This document shows, one piece after another, positions 42,316 through 49,781 of a DNA stretch of 64,000 nt. This DNA is from Micromonospora mirobrigensis (GTDB lineage: Bacteria > Actinomycetota > Actinomycetes > Mycobacteriales > Micromonosporaceae). The position numbers were made by a program, and so were the translations under genes. Location of the stretch: the NCBI RefSeq assembly GCF_900091555.1, contig NZ_FMCX01000002.1, positions 434,001 to 498,000 of the forward strand. Reading direction: 5' to 3'. The notes under the pieces were generated by a model that was not told the DNA's origin, did not search any database, and was given only the letters and a program-made list of their open reading frames with translations. Positions within the stretch are counted from its first letter, which is position 1; each line of letters starts with the position of its first letter.

Positions 42316-43485
42316 TCAGAACTTGGCGACGAGCGTGACCAGCAGCCGGCTCACCGCGGGCCCGTAGGTGACCGTCACGACCAGGTCGACCGTGCGGTCG
42401 GCGCGGGCGGCGGTGACGATCGCCGTGTCGGTGGCGTCGCGGGCGGCCTCGGGCAGGGCGAGGATGTCCAGCACCGGGATCTGCACCGTGAAGTCGTCGA
42501 TCACCGCCGACCGCTTCAGCGGGCCGAGGATCCCCTCGACCTGGGTTTTGAGCAGGGTCATCCCCGGCTTGGTGATCCGCGCGTCGCCGATCAGCCCGAT
42601 CAGCCCGGCACGGAGCATGAACTCGATCTGGTCGAGGGTGCGCACCAGGTCCACGTGCAGCAGGCTGGCGTCGGTGGTGAAGAGCCGCCCGTCGGCGAAG
42701 TGCAGGCTCTCGCCGGTGATCAGGGCCGGGTCGATGATCGGCACGATGTCGGCCTCGGACAGGCCCTTGATCTCGGCGGGGCTGTACTGCCGGGCCACCG
42801 GGATCGCCACCCCGCGGATCTTCTTCAGCACGATGCTGTAGTGCACCGGCAGGCCGGCGACGGCCGCCATCGCCGCGGTGGCGACGTCACCGTCGGCGCC
42901 CCGCGCGGCAACCATCATCATCCGGCTGGTGCTGCTCTTCAGCGCCGAGACGGCGGTGACGGTGTCGGCCACGTACGTCGCGCTCTTGGCGGCGGCCGGA
43001 TCGGTCATCGCGAAGCCGATCCGCCGTTGCCCCGCCGCCGACATCGTCTCCACGTGGGCCTTGAGCGCGTGCAGGCCGGTCGGCGGGTTCGCCCCGGCCG
43101 GGTTGCCGACGGTCACCTCACCCGCCAGGGAGACCATGGTGACGTCGTCGGCGGCCTCCAGGCCGGACAGCGCGGCGGCGTAGTCGTCGCCGGTGACCTT
43201 GACCCCGTACACCTTCGCCGGCCGCGGATCCTGCGACAGCGCCAGTTCCAGCGAGTTGTAGAGCGCGTTGCGGACCACGTTGCCGGCGTTGCGACGGGCG
43301 AAGTTGGTCACCGCGTCGTCCAGCGTCTCGATCCGCACCGGGGTGTTGGCCGGGGCCGCGCCACCGTCGGCGGTCGACGGGGCCTTGCCCACCACGGCGA
43401 TCACGCCGGGTGAGCGCTGCGCCAGCGGCGGTGCCGGCGGCACGATCCTGACCTCGATGAACGGGAATGCTGCGGTGACGGGCAC
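42316..43485 (-). CDS. Contractile tail sheath protein
   Basis: 389 residues. The N-terminus (VPVTAAFPFIEVRIVPPAPP, then SPGVIAVVGKAPS) and the core with repeated Ala-rich Rossmann-like strands (SRMMMVAARGADGDVATAAM, HYSIVLKKIRGVAIPVARQY) fit the sheath middle domain. The C-terminal part (FMLRAGLIGLIGDARITKPG, then VDLVVTVTYGPAVSRLLVTLVAKF as two pieces of the strand pair) matches the conserved sheath C-terminal domain that docks onto the tube and neighbouring subunits. GGGAGGA precedes the GTG at 43485. At under 400 residues it is a short sheath with few decorations, like P2-type rather than the larger eCIS sheaths. Confidence 0.9.
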   Translation of the reverse strand: MPVTAAFPFIEVRIVPPAPPLAQRSPGVIAVVGKAPSTADGGAAPANTPVRIETLDDAVTNFARRNAGNVVRNALYNSLELALSQDPRPAKVYGVKVTGDDYAAALSGLEAADDVTMVSLAGEVTVGNPAGANPPTGLHALKAHVETMSAAGQRRIGFAMTDPAAAKSATYVADTVTAVSALKSSTSRMMMVAARGADGDVATAAMAAVAGLPVHYSIVLKKIRGVAIPVARQYSPAEIKGLSEADIVPIIDPALITGESLHFADGRLFTTDASLLHVDLVRTLDQIEFMLRAGLIGLIGDARITKPGMTLLKTQVEGILGPLKRSAVIDDFTVQIPVLDILALPEAARDATDTAIVTAARADRTVDLVVTVTYGPAVSRLLVTLVAKF

Positions 43486-43526
43486 GGGTCCTCCCAGCGG
43501 GGATTCGTTGCTGCGGTTCGTGGGGG

Positions 43527-44465
43527 TCAGGGCACGGCGACCAGGCCGATGCCCTCGGCGGCGAGCCACCGGCCGGCCCGGGCGTACCGGTCGGCGCGTT
43601 GCTGCTGCGGGGTGCCGGTGGTGCCGCCCGGCCAGGCCGGGTCGTCGAAGGTGGCCGCCGGCACGATCCAGACCACCACCACCGCCCGACGCCGGCGTAC
43701 GTCGTCGGCGGCCGGCACCTCCAGCCCCAGCTCCTCGGCCCGGCTGCGGGCCAGGCGGCTGGAGAGCAGCAGGTCGGCCAGGGAGAAACCGGCGCCGCGG
43801 ACGAACACCGCGGCGGCCAACGGCAGCACCCGGGGCGTCGGCGGGGTCGCCGCCGGGGGCGCGTACCGGAGCTGGACGGTGGCCGTGCCGGCCTGCCCGC
43901 GTACCCGGGTGACCAGTTCGGAGACGCTGCCCGCACCGACGGAGCGCAGCAGCCGGTCGACGTGCGCGTCGGTGAACGCGGCCGGTTGGTCCAGGCCGGA
44001 GCGCAGCCGGTCCACCAGCCGGCTGCGCCGCTCGGTCTCCAGCACCGCCGGGTCGGTGGGGAGCGCGCCCAGGTCGGCGACGATCTCCGGGTCGACGTCG
44101 AAGGAGGGCAGCTGCACGGCGAGCGCCTGGACCCGGTCCCGGGCGGTGCTGGTGCGCACCACCAGGCCGCCGCGCCACAGCGCGTCCACCCGCAGCGGGG
44201 CCGGGCCGAGGCCGTGCAGCCGCAGCCGCAGCTCGGTGCGGTCCTGCCCGGCGGCGCCCATCCACTCGCCCTCGACCACGGTGACCGGCGGGGTGGCGTA
44301 CCCGACGGTCAGCTCGTCGAAGACCGCCGAGTAGGGCGGGCCGACCGGCATCGCCTCGGTGTCGTAGGCGGCGGCGACGAGGTTGGCCAGGGCCGCGTCG
44401 TCGAGGACGCCGGAGCGGGTGGCCGGGTCACCGAGCCGGACGAGCACGGAGTCGACGAAGTCCAC
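43527..44465 (-). CDS. First gene of the contractile-tail operon, unknown 312-residue protein
   Basis: 312 residues from a GTG at 44465 behind AGGGGGAG. It has an alpha/beta N-terminal region (FVDSVLVRLGDPATRSGVLD), a hydrophilic middle (LRLRLHGLGPAPLRVDALWR), a helix-rich segment (RRSRLVDRLRSGLDQPAAFT) and a basic C-terminal part (LARSRAEELGLEVPAADDVR). I recognise no family. As the first gene, before the sheath, it may be a tail terminator or cap-like protein, a role otherwise unassigned here (the Afp16 equivalent is not visible). Position alone supports this. Confidence 0.65.
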   Translation of the reverse strand: MDFVDSVLVRLGDPATRSGVLDDAALANLVAAAYDTEAMPVGPPYSAVFDELTVGYATPPVTVVEGEWMGAAGQDRTELRLRLHGLGPAPLRVDALWRGGLVVRTSTARDRVQALAVQLPSFDVDPEIVADLGALPTDPAVLETERRSRLVDRLRSGLDQPAAFTDAHVDRLLRSVGAGSVSELVTRVRGQAGTATVQLRYAPPAATPPTPRVLPLAAAVFVRGAGFSLADLLLSSRLARSRAEELGLEVPAADDVRRRRAVVVVWIVPAATFDDPAWPGGTTGTPQQQRADRYARAGRWLAAEGIGLVAVP

Positions 44466-44790
44466 CTGCTCCCCCTCGGTCGCGGACGGCGGGACGTGCC
44501 AGGGCAGGATGACCGGCCGGCCGTCTCGTGATCGTCACCGGCCACGTCGCACCACCGTCGCCACGGCGTTACCGCCCTGTTGACGGGGCGCGACCGATGG
44601 TCGGCCATCGTGGACCTGGGCGGGATCGGCCATCCGGCGCGCCGGCGGGGGCGGCCCGGACGGCGTCCCGTCCCGGATCGCGGGGCCGGGGGTTCAACCG
44701 CGGCGCGGGCGGCGGTAGCGTTGCGCCACGCCATGTCCGCCGGCACCCCTCGCCGGATGGGATGGCGTTCGATCGTACGGAGGATGGCGG
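44466..44790. other. Divergent promoter region of the tail operon and coiled-coil gene
   Basis: This 325-base gap separates the minus-strand tail operon from the plus-strand coiled-coil gene. I see no gene in it. CGATGG (44595-44600) and CCATCG (44605-44610) form a perfect 6-bp inverted repeat with a 4-base spacer, a candidate operator. No -10/-35 pair stands out clearly on either strand. Confidence 0.6.
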
Positions 44791-46257
44791 ATGTCCCACG
44801 GCGAGGAGCCGTTCACGGTACGCGACGACGGCTCGTCACGGCCGAGCTTCGATCTCGCGTTGCGCGGGTACGACAAGCGGCAGGTGGACCGCTACGTCGA
44901 GCACCTCGACGAGCAGGTCACCGCGCTCACCGCCGAACGGGAGCGCACCGCCGGCCGGGTCACCGAGCTGACCGGTCGGGTGCACCGGCTCCAAGCGGAG
45001 CTGACCGAGGCGCGCCAGCGTACGCCGCAGGTGGAGCGGGCGTCCTTCCGCGACCTGGGTCCGATGGTCGACCAGATCCTCGCCCTGGCCGAGAAGCAGG
45101 CCGGGGTGATCACCGAGACCGCCACCCAGCGGGCCGAGAAGCTCCAGGGCGAGGCGGAGAAGGCGCTGGCCGACGCGAAGGAGCGGGGTGACGAGGAGCT
45201 GCGCGAGCTGGCCGAGCAGCTGGAAGCCCGGCGGGCCGAGCAGGACAAGGCCGACGAGGAGCGGCGGGCCGCGGCCGAGGCGGAGCTGACCGCGATCCGG
45301 GAGCGGGCCGAGCAGTTGCGGGCCGACGGTGAGGCCGCGTACGAGCGCGCCCAGCAGGAGGCCAAGCGGATCAGCGAGCAGAGCGCCCGGCAGATCACCC
45401 AGACGAGGGCGGCCAGCGAGGCGCTGACCAAGGCGGCGCGGACGCAGAGCCAGCAGGAGATCCAGGCGGCGCGTACGCAGAGCCAGCAGGAGCTGGCGCA
45501 GTGGCGGGCCGGGGTGGAGAAGGAGATCGAGGACCGGCGGGCCGCCGCGGAGCAGGAGCTGGCCGAGGCGCGGGCGGCGGCCGAGCAGGAGCTGGCCAGC
45601 CAGCACAGCGCCGCCGAGCAGCAGATCACCGGTCTGATCGCCGAGGCGCAGCAGTACTCCACCGAGGTGCGGCAGCGGGCCGACGAGCAGGCGACCCTGT
45701 TGCAGGAGCAGCTCTCCTCGGTGCAGCAGGAGCTCACCGAGCGGCAGGCGGCGCTTGCCCAGGTCCGGTCGGACCTCGAGGGCGCCCGGGCGCAGATCGC
45801 CCAGGCTCGGGACGAGGAGACCACGCTGGGCCGGGAGCTGGCGCAGATCCGCCAGCAGCTCGGCGACGTGCGGCGGGAGCTGGGTGGCGAGGTGGCCCGG
45901 CTGGAGGAGGCCCGGCGGGCGGCGGAGCTGGCCGAGCGACACGCCAAGGACGTCCGGGCGCGGGTGCAGCGAGAGGCGAAGCGCGTGGCCGACCTGGCCG
46001 CGGCGGCGGTGATGGCCGCGGCGGCGGGCGGGTCGGAGACCGCGGAGTTCCCGATGGTCACGCCCCGGCGGGAGGCCACCGTGGAGCTGGCCCGGGTCGA
46101 CGAGGAACAGCCGGCGCCAGGCGGGGCGCACCGCGGCGGCCCGGCGATCGCCCTGCCGGGCCGGGCCGAGGAGCAGCCGGCGCTGGCCGGTTCACCGGCC
46201 GAGGACGGGTCGGGGCCGCGACGCGGCCCACGGTCGGGAGTGGAGCTGCCGGCCTGA
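44791..46257 (+). CDS. DivIVA-like coiled-coil protein divergent from the tail operon
   Basis: 488 residues. The N-terminal DivIVA-like membrane-binding segment is FDLALRGYDKRQVDRYVEHL. From residue 50 to about 400 comes continuous Glu/Gln/Arg/Ala coiled coil, including a near-exact internal repeat (AARTQSQQEIQ then AARTQSQQELAQ) and runs such as AAEQELAEARAAAEQELAS. The last 80 residues are Pro/Gly-rich and disordered. GGAGG precedes the ATG at 44791. Filament-forming coiled-coil proteins with this layout (Scy/FilP-like) organise the pole or cytoskeleton in actinomycetes. The divergent position suggests, but does not prove, a role in placing the tail particles. Confidence 0.82.
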   Translation: MSHGEEPFTVRDDGSSRPSFDLALRGYDKRQVDRYVEHLDEQVTALTAERERTAGRVTELTGRVHRLQAELTEARQRTPQVERASFRDLGPMVDQILALAEKQAGVITETATQRAEKLQGEAEKALADAKERGDEELRELAEQLEARRAEQDKADEERRAAAEAELTAIRERAEQLRADGEAAYERAQQEAKRISEQSARQITQTRAASEALTKAARTQSQQEIQAARTQSQQELAQWRAGVEKEIEDRRAAAEQELAEARAAAEQELASQHSAAEQQITGLIAEAQQYSTEVRQRADEQATLLQEQLSSVQQELTERQAALAQVRSDLEGARAQIAQARDEETTLGRELAQIRQQLGDVRRELGGEVARLEEARRAAELAERHAKDVRARVQREAKRVADLAAAAVMAAAAGGSETAEFPMVTPRREATVELARVDEEQPAPGGAHRGGPAIALPGRAEEQPALAGSPAEDGSGPRRGPRSGVELPA

Positions 46258-46282
46258 TTGTGGTTACATCCATCCAGATCTA

Positions 46283-46296
46283 TGGGAGCGCTCTCT
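46283..46296. promoter_or_regulatory. CebR-type operator upstream of the GH12 gene
   Basis: TGGGAGCGCTCTCT matches the CebR box TGGGAGCGCTCCCA at 12 of 14 positions, placed about 20 bases before the start codon. CebR, known from Streptomyces, represses cellulose-utilisation genes until cello-oligosaccharide is bound. Its location before a cellulase gene makes the assignment natural. Confidence 0.75.
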
Positions 46297-46314
46297 CGTC
46301 CCGGAGGGCGCGGG

Positions 46315-47505
46315 ATGGAGAACCCGATGCGACTTCCACGTACCCTGGCGGCCCTGCTGCTGGCCGCGGCGGCCGCGCTGGCGGCCCCCGCCGTCGGCGC
46401 GACCCCGGCCCAGGCCGACACGCTCATCTGCGACCAGTACGGCTCGACCACCATCGGCGGCAAGTACGTCGTGCAGAACAACCGCTGGGGCAGCAGCGCC
46501 ACCCAGTGCATCAACGCCACCGCCACCGGCTTCCAGATCACCACCCAGAACGGCTGGACCAGCGGCGGCGCGCCGCTGTCGTACCCGTCGGTCTACCTGG
46601 GCTGCCACTACGGCAACTGCTCCCCCGGCACCAACCTGCCCCGCCAGCTCTCCCAGATCGGTAGCGTCCCCTCCTCGATCTCCTACGGCTACGTCGGCGG
46701 CGGCGCCTACGACGCGTCGTACGACATCTGGCTGGACCCGACCGCGAAGACCACCGGGGTCAACCAGATGGAGCTGATGATCTGGTTCAACCGGCTCGGC
46801 GGCGTCCAGCCGGTCGGCAGCCGGGTCGGCACCACCACCATCGGCGGCCGCAGCTGGGAGGTGTGGCAGGGCTGGAACGGCGGCAACGACGTCGTCTCGT
46901 ACGTGGCGCCGTCGGCGATCGGTAGCTGGTCGTTCGACGTGCTGGACTTCGTCCGCGACGTGGACGCCCGCACCCAGGTCACCACCAGCTGGTACCTGAC
47001 CAGCATCCAGGCCGGCTTCGAGCCCTGGCAGGGCGGGGTGGGGCTGGCGGTGAACAGCTTCTCCGCGGCCGTCAACGCCGGCTCGGGCGGCGGCACCGGC
47101 ACCACCGGGCAGCAGCTCGTCGGCCAGGGCAGCGGCCGGTGCGTCGACATCGCCGGCAACCCGGGCGGCGACGGCACCCCGGTGCAGCTCTGGGACTGCT
47201 GGAGCGGCGCGACGAACCAGCGCTGGACGCGTACCGGCAGCACCTTCGTCAACCCGGCGACCGGCAGGTGCCTGGACGTCTCCGGCGGCTCCACGGCCAA
47301 CGGGGCGAAGGTCCAGTTGTGGACCTGCAACGGCAGCGGGGCGCAGAACTGGCAGGTCAACGCCAACGGGACCATCACCAACCCGCAGTCCGGCAAGTGC
47401 CTGGACGCGGCCGGGCAGGGCACCGCGAACGGCACCGGCCTCCAGATCTACGCCTGCTACGGCGGGGGCGGCACCCAGGCCAACCAGGTCTGGTCGCTGC
47501 GCTGA
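46315..47505 (+). CDS. Secreted GH12 endo-beta-1,4-glucanase with C-terminal ricin-type (CBM13) domain
   Basis: 396 residues from the ATG at 46315 (GGAGGG upstream); a start at 46327 is also possible, and both keep the signal peptide MRLPRTLAALLLAAAAALAA. The GH12 domain runs from about residue 40 to 255. Its catalytic glutamates are in NQMELMIWFNRLGG (nucleophile Glu) and TSIQAGFEPWQGG (acid/base Glu). A Gly-rich linker leads to a ricin-type beta-trefoil of three QxW-type repeats (GRCVDIAGNPGGDGTPVQLW, GRCLDVSGGSTANGAKVQLW, GKCLDAAGQGTANGTGLQIY) that binds sugars. It would cut cellulose or mixed-linkage glucan outside the cell, probably under CebR control. Confidence 0.92.
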   Translation: MENPMRLPRTLAALLLAAAAALAAPAVGATPAQADTLICDQYGSTTIGGKYVVQNNRWGSSATQCINATATGFQITTQNGWTSGGAPLSYPSVYLGCHYGNCSPGTNLPRQLSQIGSVPSSISYGYVGGGAYDASYDIWLDPTAKTTGVNQMELMIWFNRLGGVQPVGSRVGTTTIGGRSWEVWQGWNGGNDVVSYVAPSAIGSWSFDVLDFVRDVDARTQVTTSWYLTSIQAGFEPWQGGVGLAVNSFSAAVNAGSGGGTGTTGQQLVGQGSGRCVDIAGNPGGDGTPVQLWDCWSGATNQRWTRTGSTFVNPATGRCLDVSGGSTANGAKVQLWTCNGSGAQNWQVNANGTITNPQSGKCLDAAGQGTANGTGLQIYACYGGGGTQANQVWSLR

Positions 47506-47511
47506 GGCGAT

Positions 47512-47539
47512 GCGGGCGGGACCAATGAGTCCCGCCCGC
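47512..47539. terminator. Bidirectional hairpin terminator between two convergent glycosidase genes
   Basis: GCGGGCGGGAC (47512-47522) and GTCCCGCCCGC (47529-47539) pair perfectly around a 6-base loop, just after the GH12 stop and 10 bases before the end of the convergent gene. It can serve both transcripts. Confidence 0.85.
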
Positions 47540-47549
47540 TCTCGTCGGC

Positions 47550-49082
47550 TCAGCCCTGAGTGCTGCCGCTGGCCCAGGTCACCGCGCCGTCGCCGTCCCG
47601 GTAGAGCACCAGGTTGCCGTCCTCCTGCATCCAGAGCGTGGACGGGCCGTTGCCCCAGGTGCCACTGGACCAGGCCGGCGTGCCGTCCGTCCGGTACAGC
47701 ACCAGGTTGCCGTCGTCCTGGTTGATCAGGACGACGCCGTCGTGGGTGCCGCTGGCCCAGGTGGCCGCGTCGTGCCGCCGGTAGACCACCAGGTTGCCGT
47801 CGCCCTGCAGGTTGAGCTGGTAGCCGCCGTCGACGGAGAGCAACGAGGCCCACCGCCGGATGCGCTCGCCGCTGCGCAGGGCCGGCCGCCAGGCCTCGGT
47901 CAGCGCGTCCCGCAGGTCGTCGTGCAGGCCGGCCTTCGGGGTCAGGTCGCGGGTGACCACGCCGAAGTTGCACTCCGGGTCGCCGGTCGAGACGCACGCG
48001 TCCCGGTACGAGTAGAGGAACAGCGGCCCGGCGTACGGCAGCGACCGCCACATGGACACGCCCTCGACCAGGTGGTCCCGGACGGCGGTGATCGGCAGGC
48101 CGGTGGCGCCGGCGGTCGGGTAGCCGTACTCGGTGGCCCAGATCTTCTTCGCCCCGTCGCCCCACTTGACCATGATCGAGCGCAGGTACGCCAGCTCACC
48201 GCAGGCCGGTGTCGTGCCGGGTGGCCCGAACAGGTTCCACCACCGGGTCGCACACTCCGGGTCCGCCGGCCCCTTCCCGGCGCTCCACGCCGGATAGGGA
48301 TGGTGGGCCACCGCGTCGAAGTCGGTGCCGTAGCCGTTGCCGTACGCCCAGTCCAGCCAGGCCCCGGACTCGTTCGGGTTGGCGGTCGCGGTGTTGGGGG
48401 TGCCCGCCCCGGACGCGCCGGCCAGCACCACGCAGGTCGGGCAGAGCGCCCGGACAGTGGTGGCGGCGAGCCGGACGAGCTGCCAGTACCGGGCCCGCCG
48501 GTCCCCGTCGTAGTTGCCGAATCCCTCGTAACCCGTGGTCGCCGAGTTGTTCGGCTCGTTCCACACCTCGTAGGCGACCACCGTGTCGCCGACGTGCCGC
48601 ACGGTCGCCTCGACGATGGCGGTCCAGTCCGCGTCGCTGGTGGGGAACCACTTGTCGCTCCCGTGGCCGCCGTTGGCCCAGGGCGGGGCGTACCCGAGCA
48701 TCAACAGCACCCGGATGCCGCGGGCCTTCGCCGCGGCCAGCACCGGGTCGAGCCGATCCCAGCGCAGCGCGCAGCGGCGGCAGTCCTGCACGTACCACCA
48801 GTCCAGGTCGATCCGGAGCAGGGGCGAGCGGCCGGGCAGGTAGGAGACCATCCCGTCCAGTCGCCGCGCGAGGTCGGCGTCGTTCAGGCCCGCCCCCTCG
48901 GCGAAGCCGACATCCCACCGGTTGAAGGTGTCAGTGGTCACCGCGACTGGTGCCGGCGCCTCGCCGCCGCGCGTCGGCACACCGGACAGCAGCGCCGCGA
49001 GCAGGGACAACGCCAGCAGCAGTGGTGTCACCCTCCCGCGTCGTATCGGGCCGGAGGTGGGTGGTGTCGCACTTGCAGTCAT
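47550..49082 (-). CDS. Secreted glycoside hydrolase (clan GH-A type) with bulb-type lectin domain
   Basis: 510 residues. A signal or membrane-anchor helix follows a basic start (RVTPLLLALSLLAALLSG). The catalytic barrel (residues about 50-385) has an acid/base Glu in VVAYEVWNEPNNSATT and a nucleophile Glu in KKIWATEYGYPTAG, the two-Glu pattern of GH5/GH39-like hydrolases, with a metal or structural Cys pair (DCRRCALRW). The C-terminal 110 residues are three bulb-lectin repeats (LNLQGDGNLVVYRRHDAATW, INQDDGNLVLYRTDGTPAWS, MQEDGNLVLYRDGDGAVTWA) that bind mannose. Target polysaccharide unknown; the lectin suggests mannose-bearing glycans. GGGGAG precedes the ATG. Confidence 0.88.
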   Translation of the reverse strand: MTASATPPTSGPIRRGRVTPLLLALSLLAALLSGVPTRGGEAPAPVAVTTDTFNRWDVGFAEGAGLNDADLARRLDGMVSYLPGRSPLLRIDLDWWYVQDCRRCALRWDRLDPVLAAAKARGIRVLLMLGYAPPWANGGHGSDKWFPTSDADWTAIVEATVRHVGDTVVAYEVWNEPNNSATTGYEGFGNYDGDRRARYWQLVRLAATTVRALCPTCVVLAGASGAGTPNTATANPNESGAWLDWAYGNGYGTDFDAVAHHPYPAWSAGKGPADPECATRWWNLFGPPGTTPACGELAYLRSIMVKWGDGAKKIWATEYGYPTAGATGLPITAVRDHLVEGVSMWRSLPYAGPLFLYSYRDACVSTGDPECNFGVVTRDLTPKAGLHDDLRDALTEAWRPALRSGERIRRWASLLSVDGGYQLNLQGDGNLVVYRRHDAATWASGTHDGVVLINQDDGNLVLYRTDGTPAWSSGTWGNGPSTLWMQEDGNLVLYRDGDGAVTWASGSTQG

Positions 49083-49220
49083 GCCGGCTCCCCGTTCGGT
49101 ACGTCCCGCGCAACCTCCCTTGAGGAGCGCACGGTCAGTCAGCCTAGCCTCGGCGGGGCGGAACGGGCGCCCGTCGACCGTCCGCTGGGGACGGCAGGGC
49201 GCGAGGACATCGGAGCGGTG

Positions 49221-49781
49221 TCAACGCTTGCGCAGCAGCGGCCGGTAGTCGGCGCCGGTCAGCGGCTCCCGGGACAGTGACCCGTCGGCCTTGGGCACCT
49301 CCAGCGGCCGGTCACCGCGCCGGAAGCTCACCCGGTCCACGTCACCTCGGGCGGTCAGGGTGCAGACGATCTGCCCGTACGCCAGGATCTCGTCGCTGCG
49401 ACCGATCTCCTCGCCGACCGGCTGCACGGTCACCTCGGCGAGCCGGCCGGCGAGCCGCGCGCCGGTCACGGTCAGCGTGCCGGGCAGCGCGGTGGCCAGC
49501 CCGCGGTCGCGCTCCGGGCCGTCCGGGCCGGCGAGCAGGCGTTGCAGGTGCACGTCCAGCGCCGGCAGCGCCTGCACCTGCCGGACCACGGTGTCCAGAC
49601 CGTCGTCGCGGACGAAGCAGAGGGTCTCGTCGACCGGCCCGGCGGCCACGCTGGGGCTGCCGGTGCCCGCGGTGGGAAACGGGCCGGGCGGCGCCTGCAC
49701 CGGGCGGGGACGGTCGTCGACCGGCACCCCGCAGCCGGCGAGCAGGGCGACGGTCAGCAGCGCCGCGAGTCGCCGGCTCAC
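49221..49781 (-). CDS. GerMN-domain lipoprotein
   Basis: 186 residues. The signal peptide ends in a lipobox (ALLTVALLAGCGVP, Cys17). The GerMN-type domain follows (DVHLQRLLAGPDGPERDRGL, ATALPGTLTVTGARLAGRLAEV as two pieces of one strand-rich region, then DEILAYGQIVCTLTARGDVD). It is exported and anchored to the outer membrane-facing side. The GTG start overlaps the kinase stop by GTGA, so it belongs to the two-component operon, reminiscent of the CseA lipoprotein beside CseBC. It could modulate kinase sensing of envelope stress. Confidence 0.85.
   Translation of the reverse strand: MSRRLAALLTVALLAGCGVPVDDRPRPVQAPPGPFPTAGTGSPSVAAGPVDETLCFVRDDGLDTVVRQVQALPALDVHLQRLLAGPDGPERDRGLATALPGTLTVTGARLAGRLAEVTVQPVGEEIGRSDEILAYGQIVCTLTARGDVDRVSFRRGDRPLEVPKADGSLSREPLTGADYRPLLRKR

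Noticed and set aside
28043..44465. Prophage
   Set aside because: No capsid, portal, terminase, lysis or integrase gene and no attachment-site repeats were seen; only tail-type genes are present.
28043..44465. Type VI secretion system
   Set aside because: There are no TssJ/L/M membrane-complex or ClpV genes, and the host is a monoderm actinomycete.
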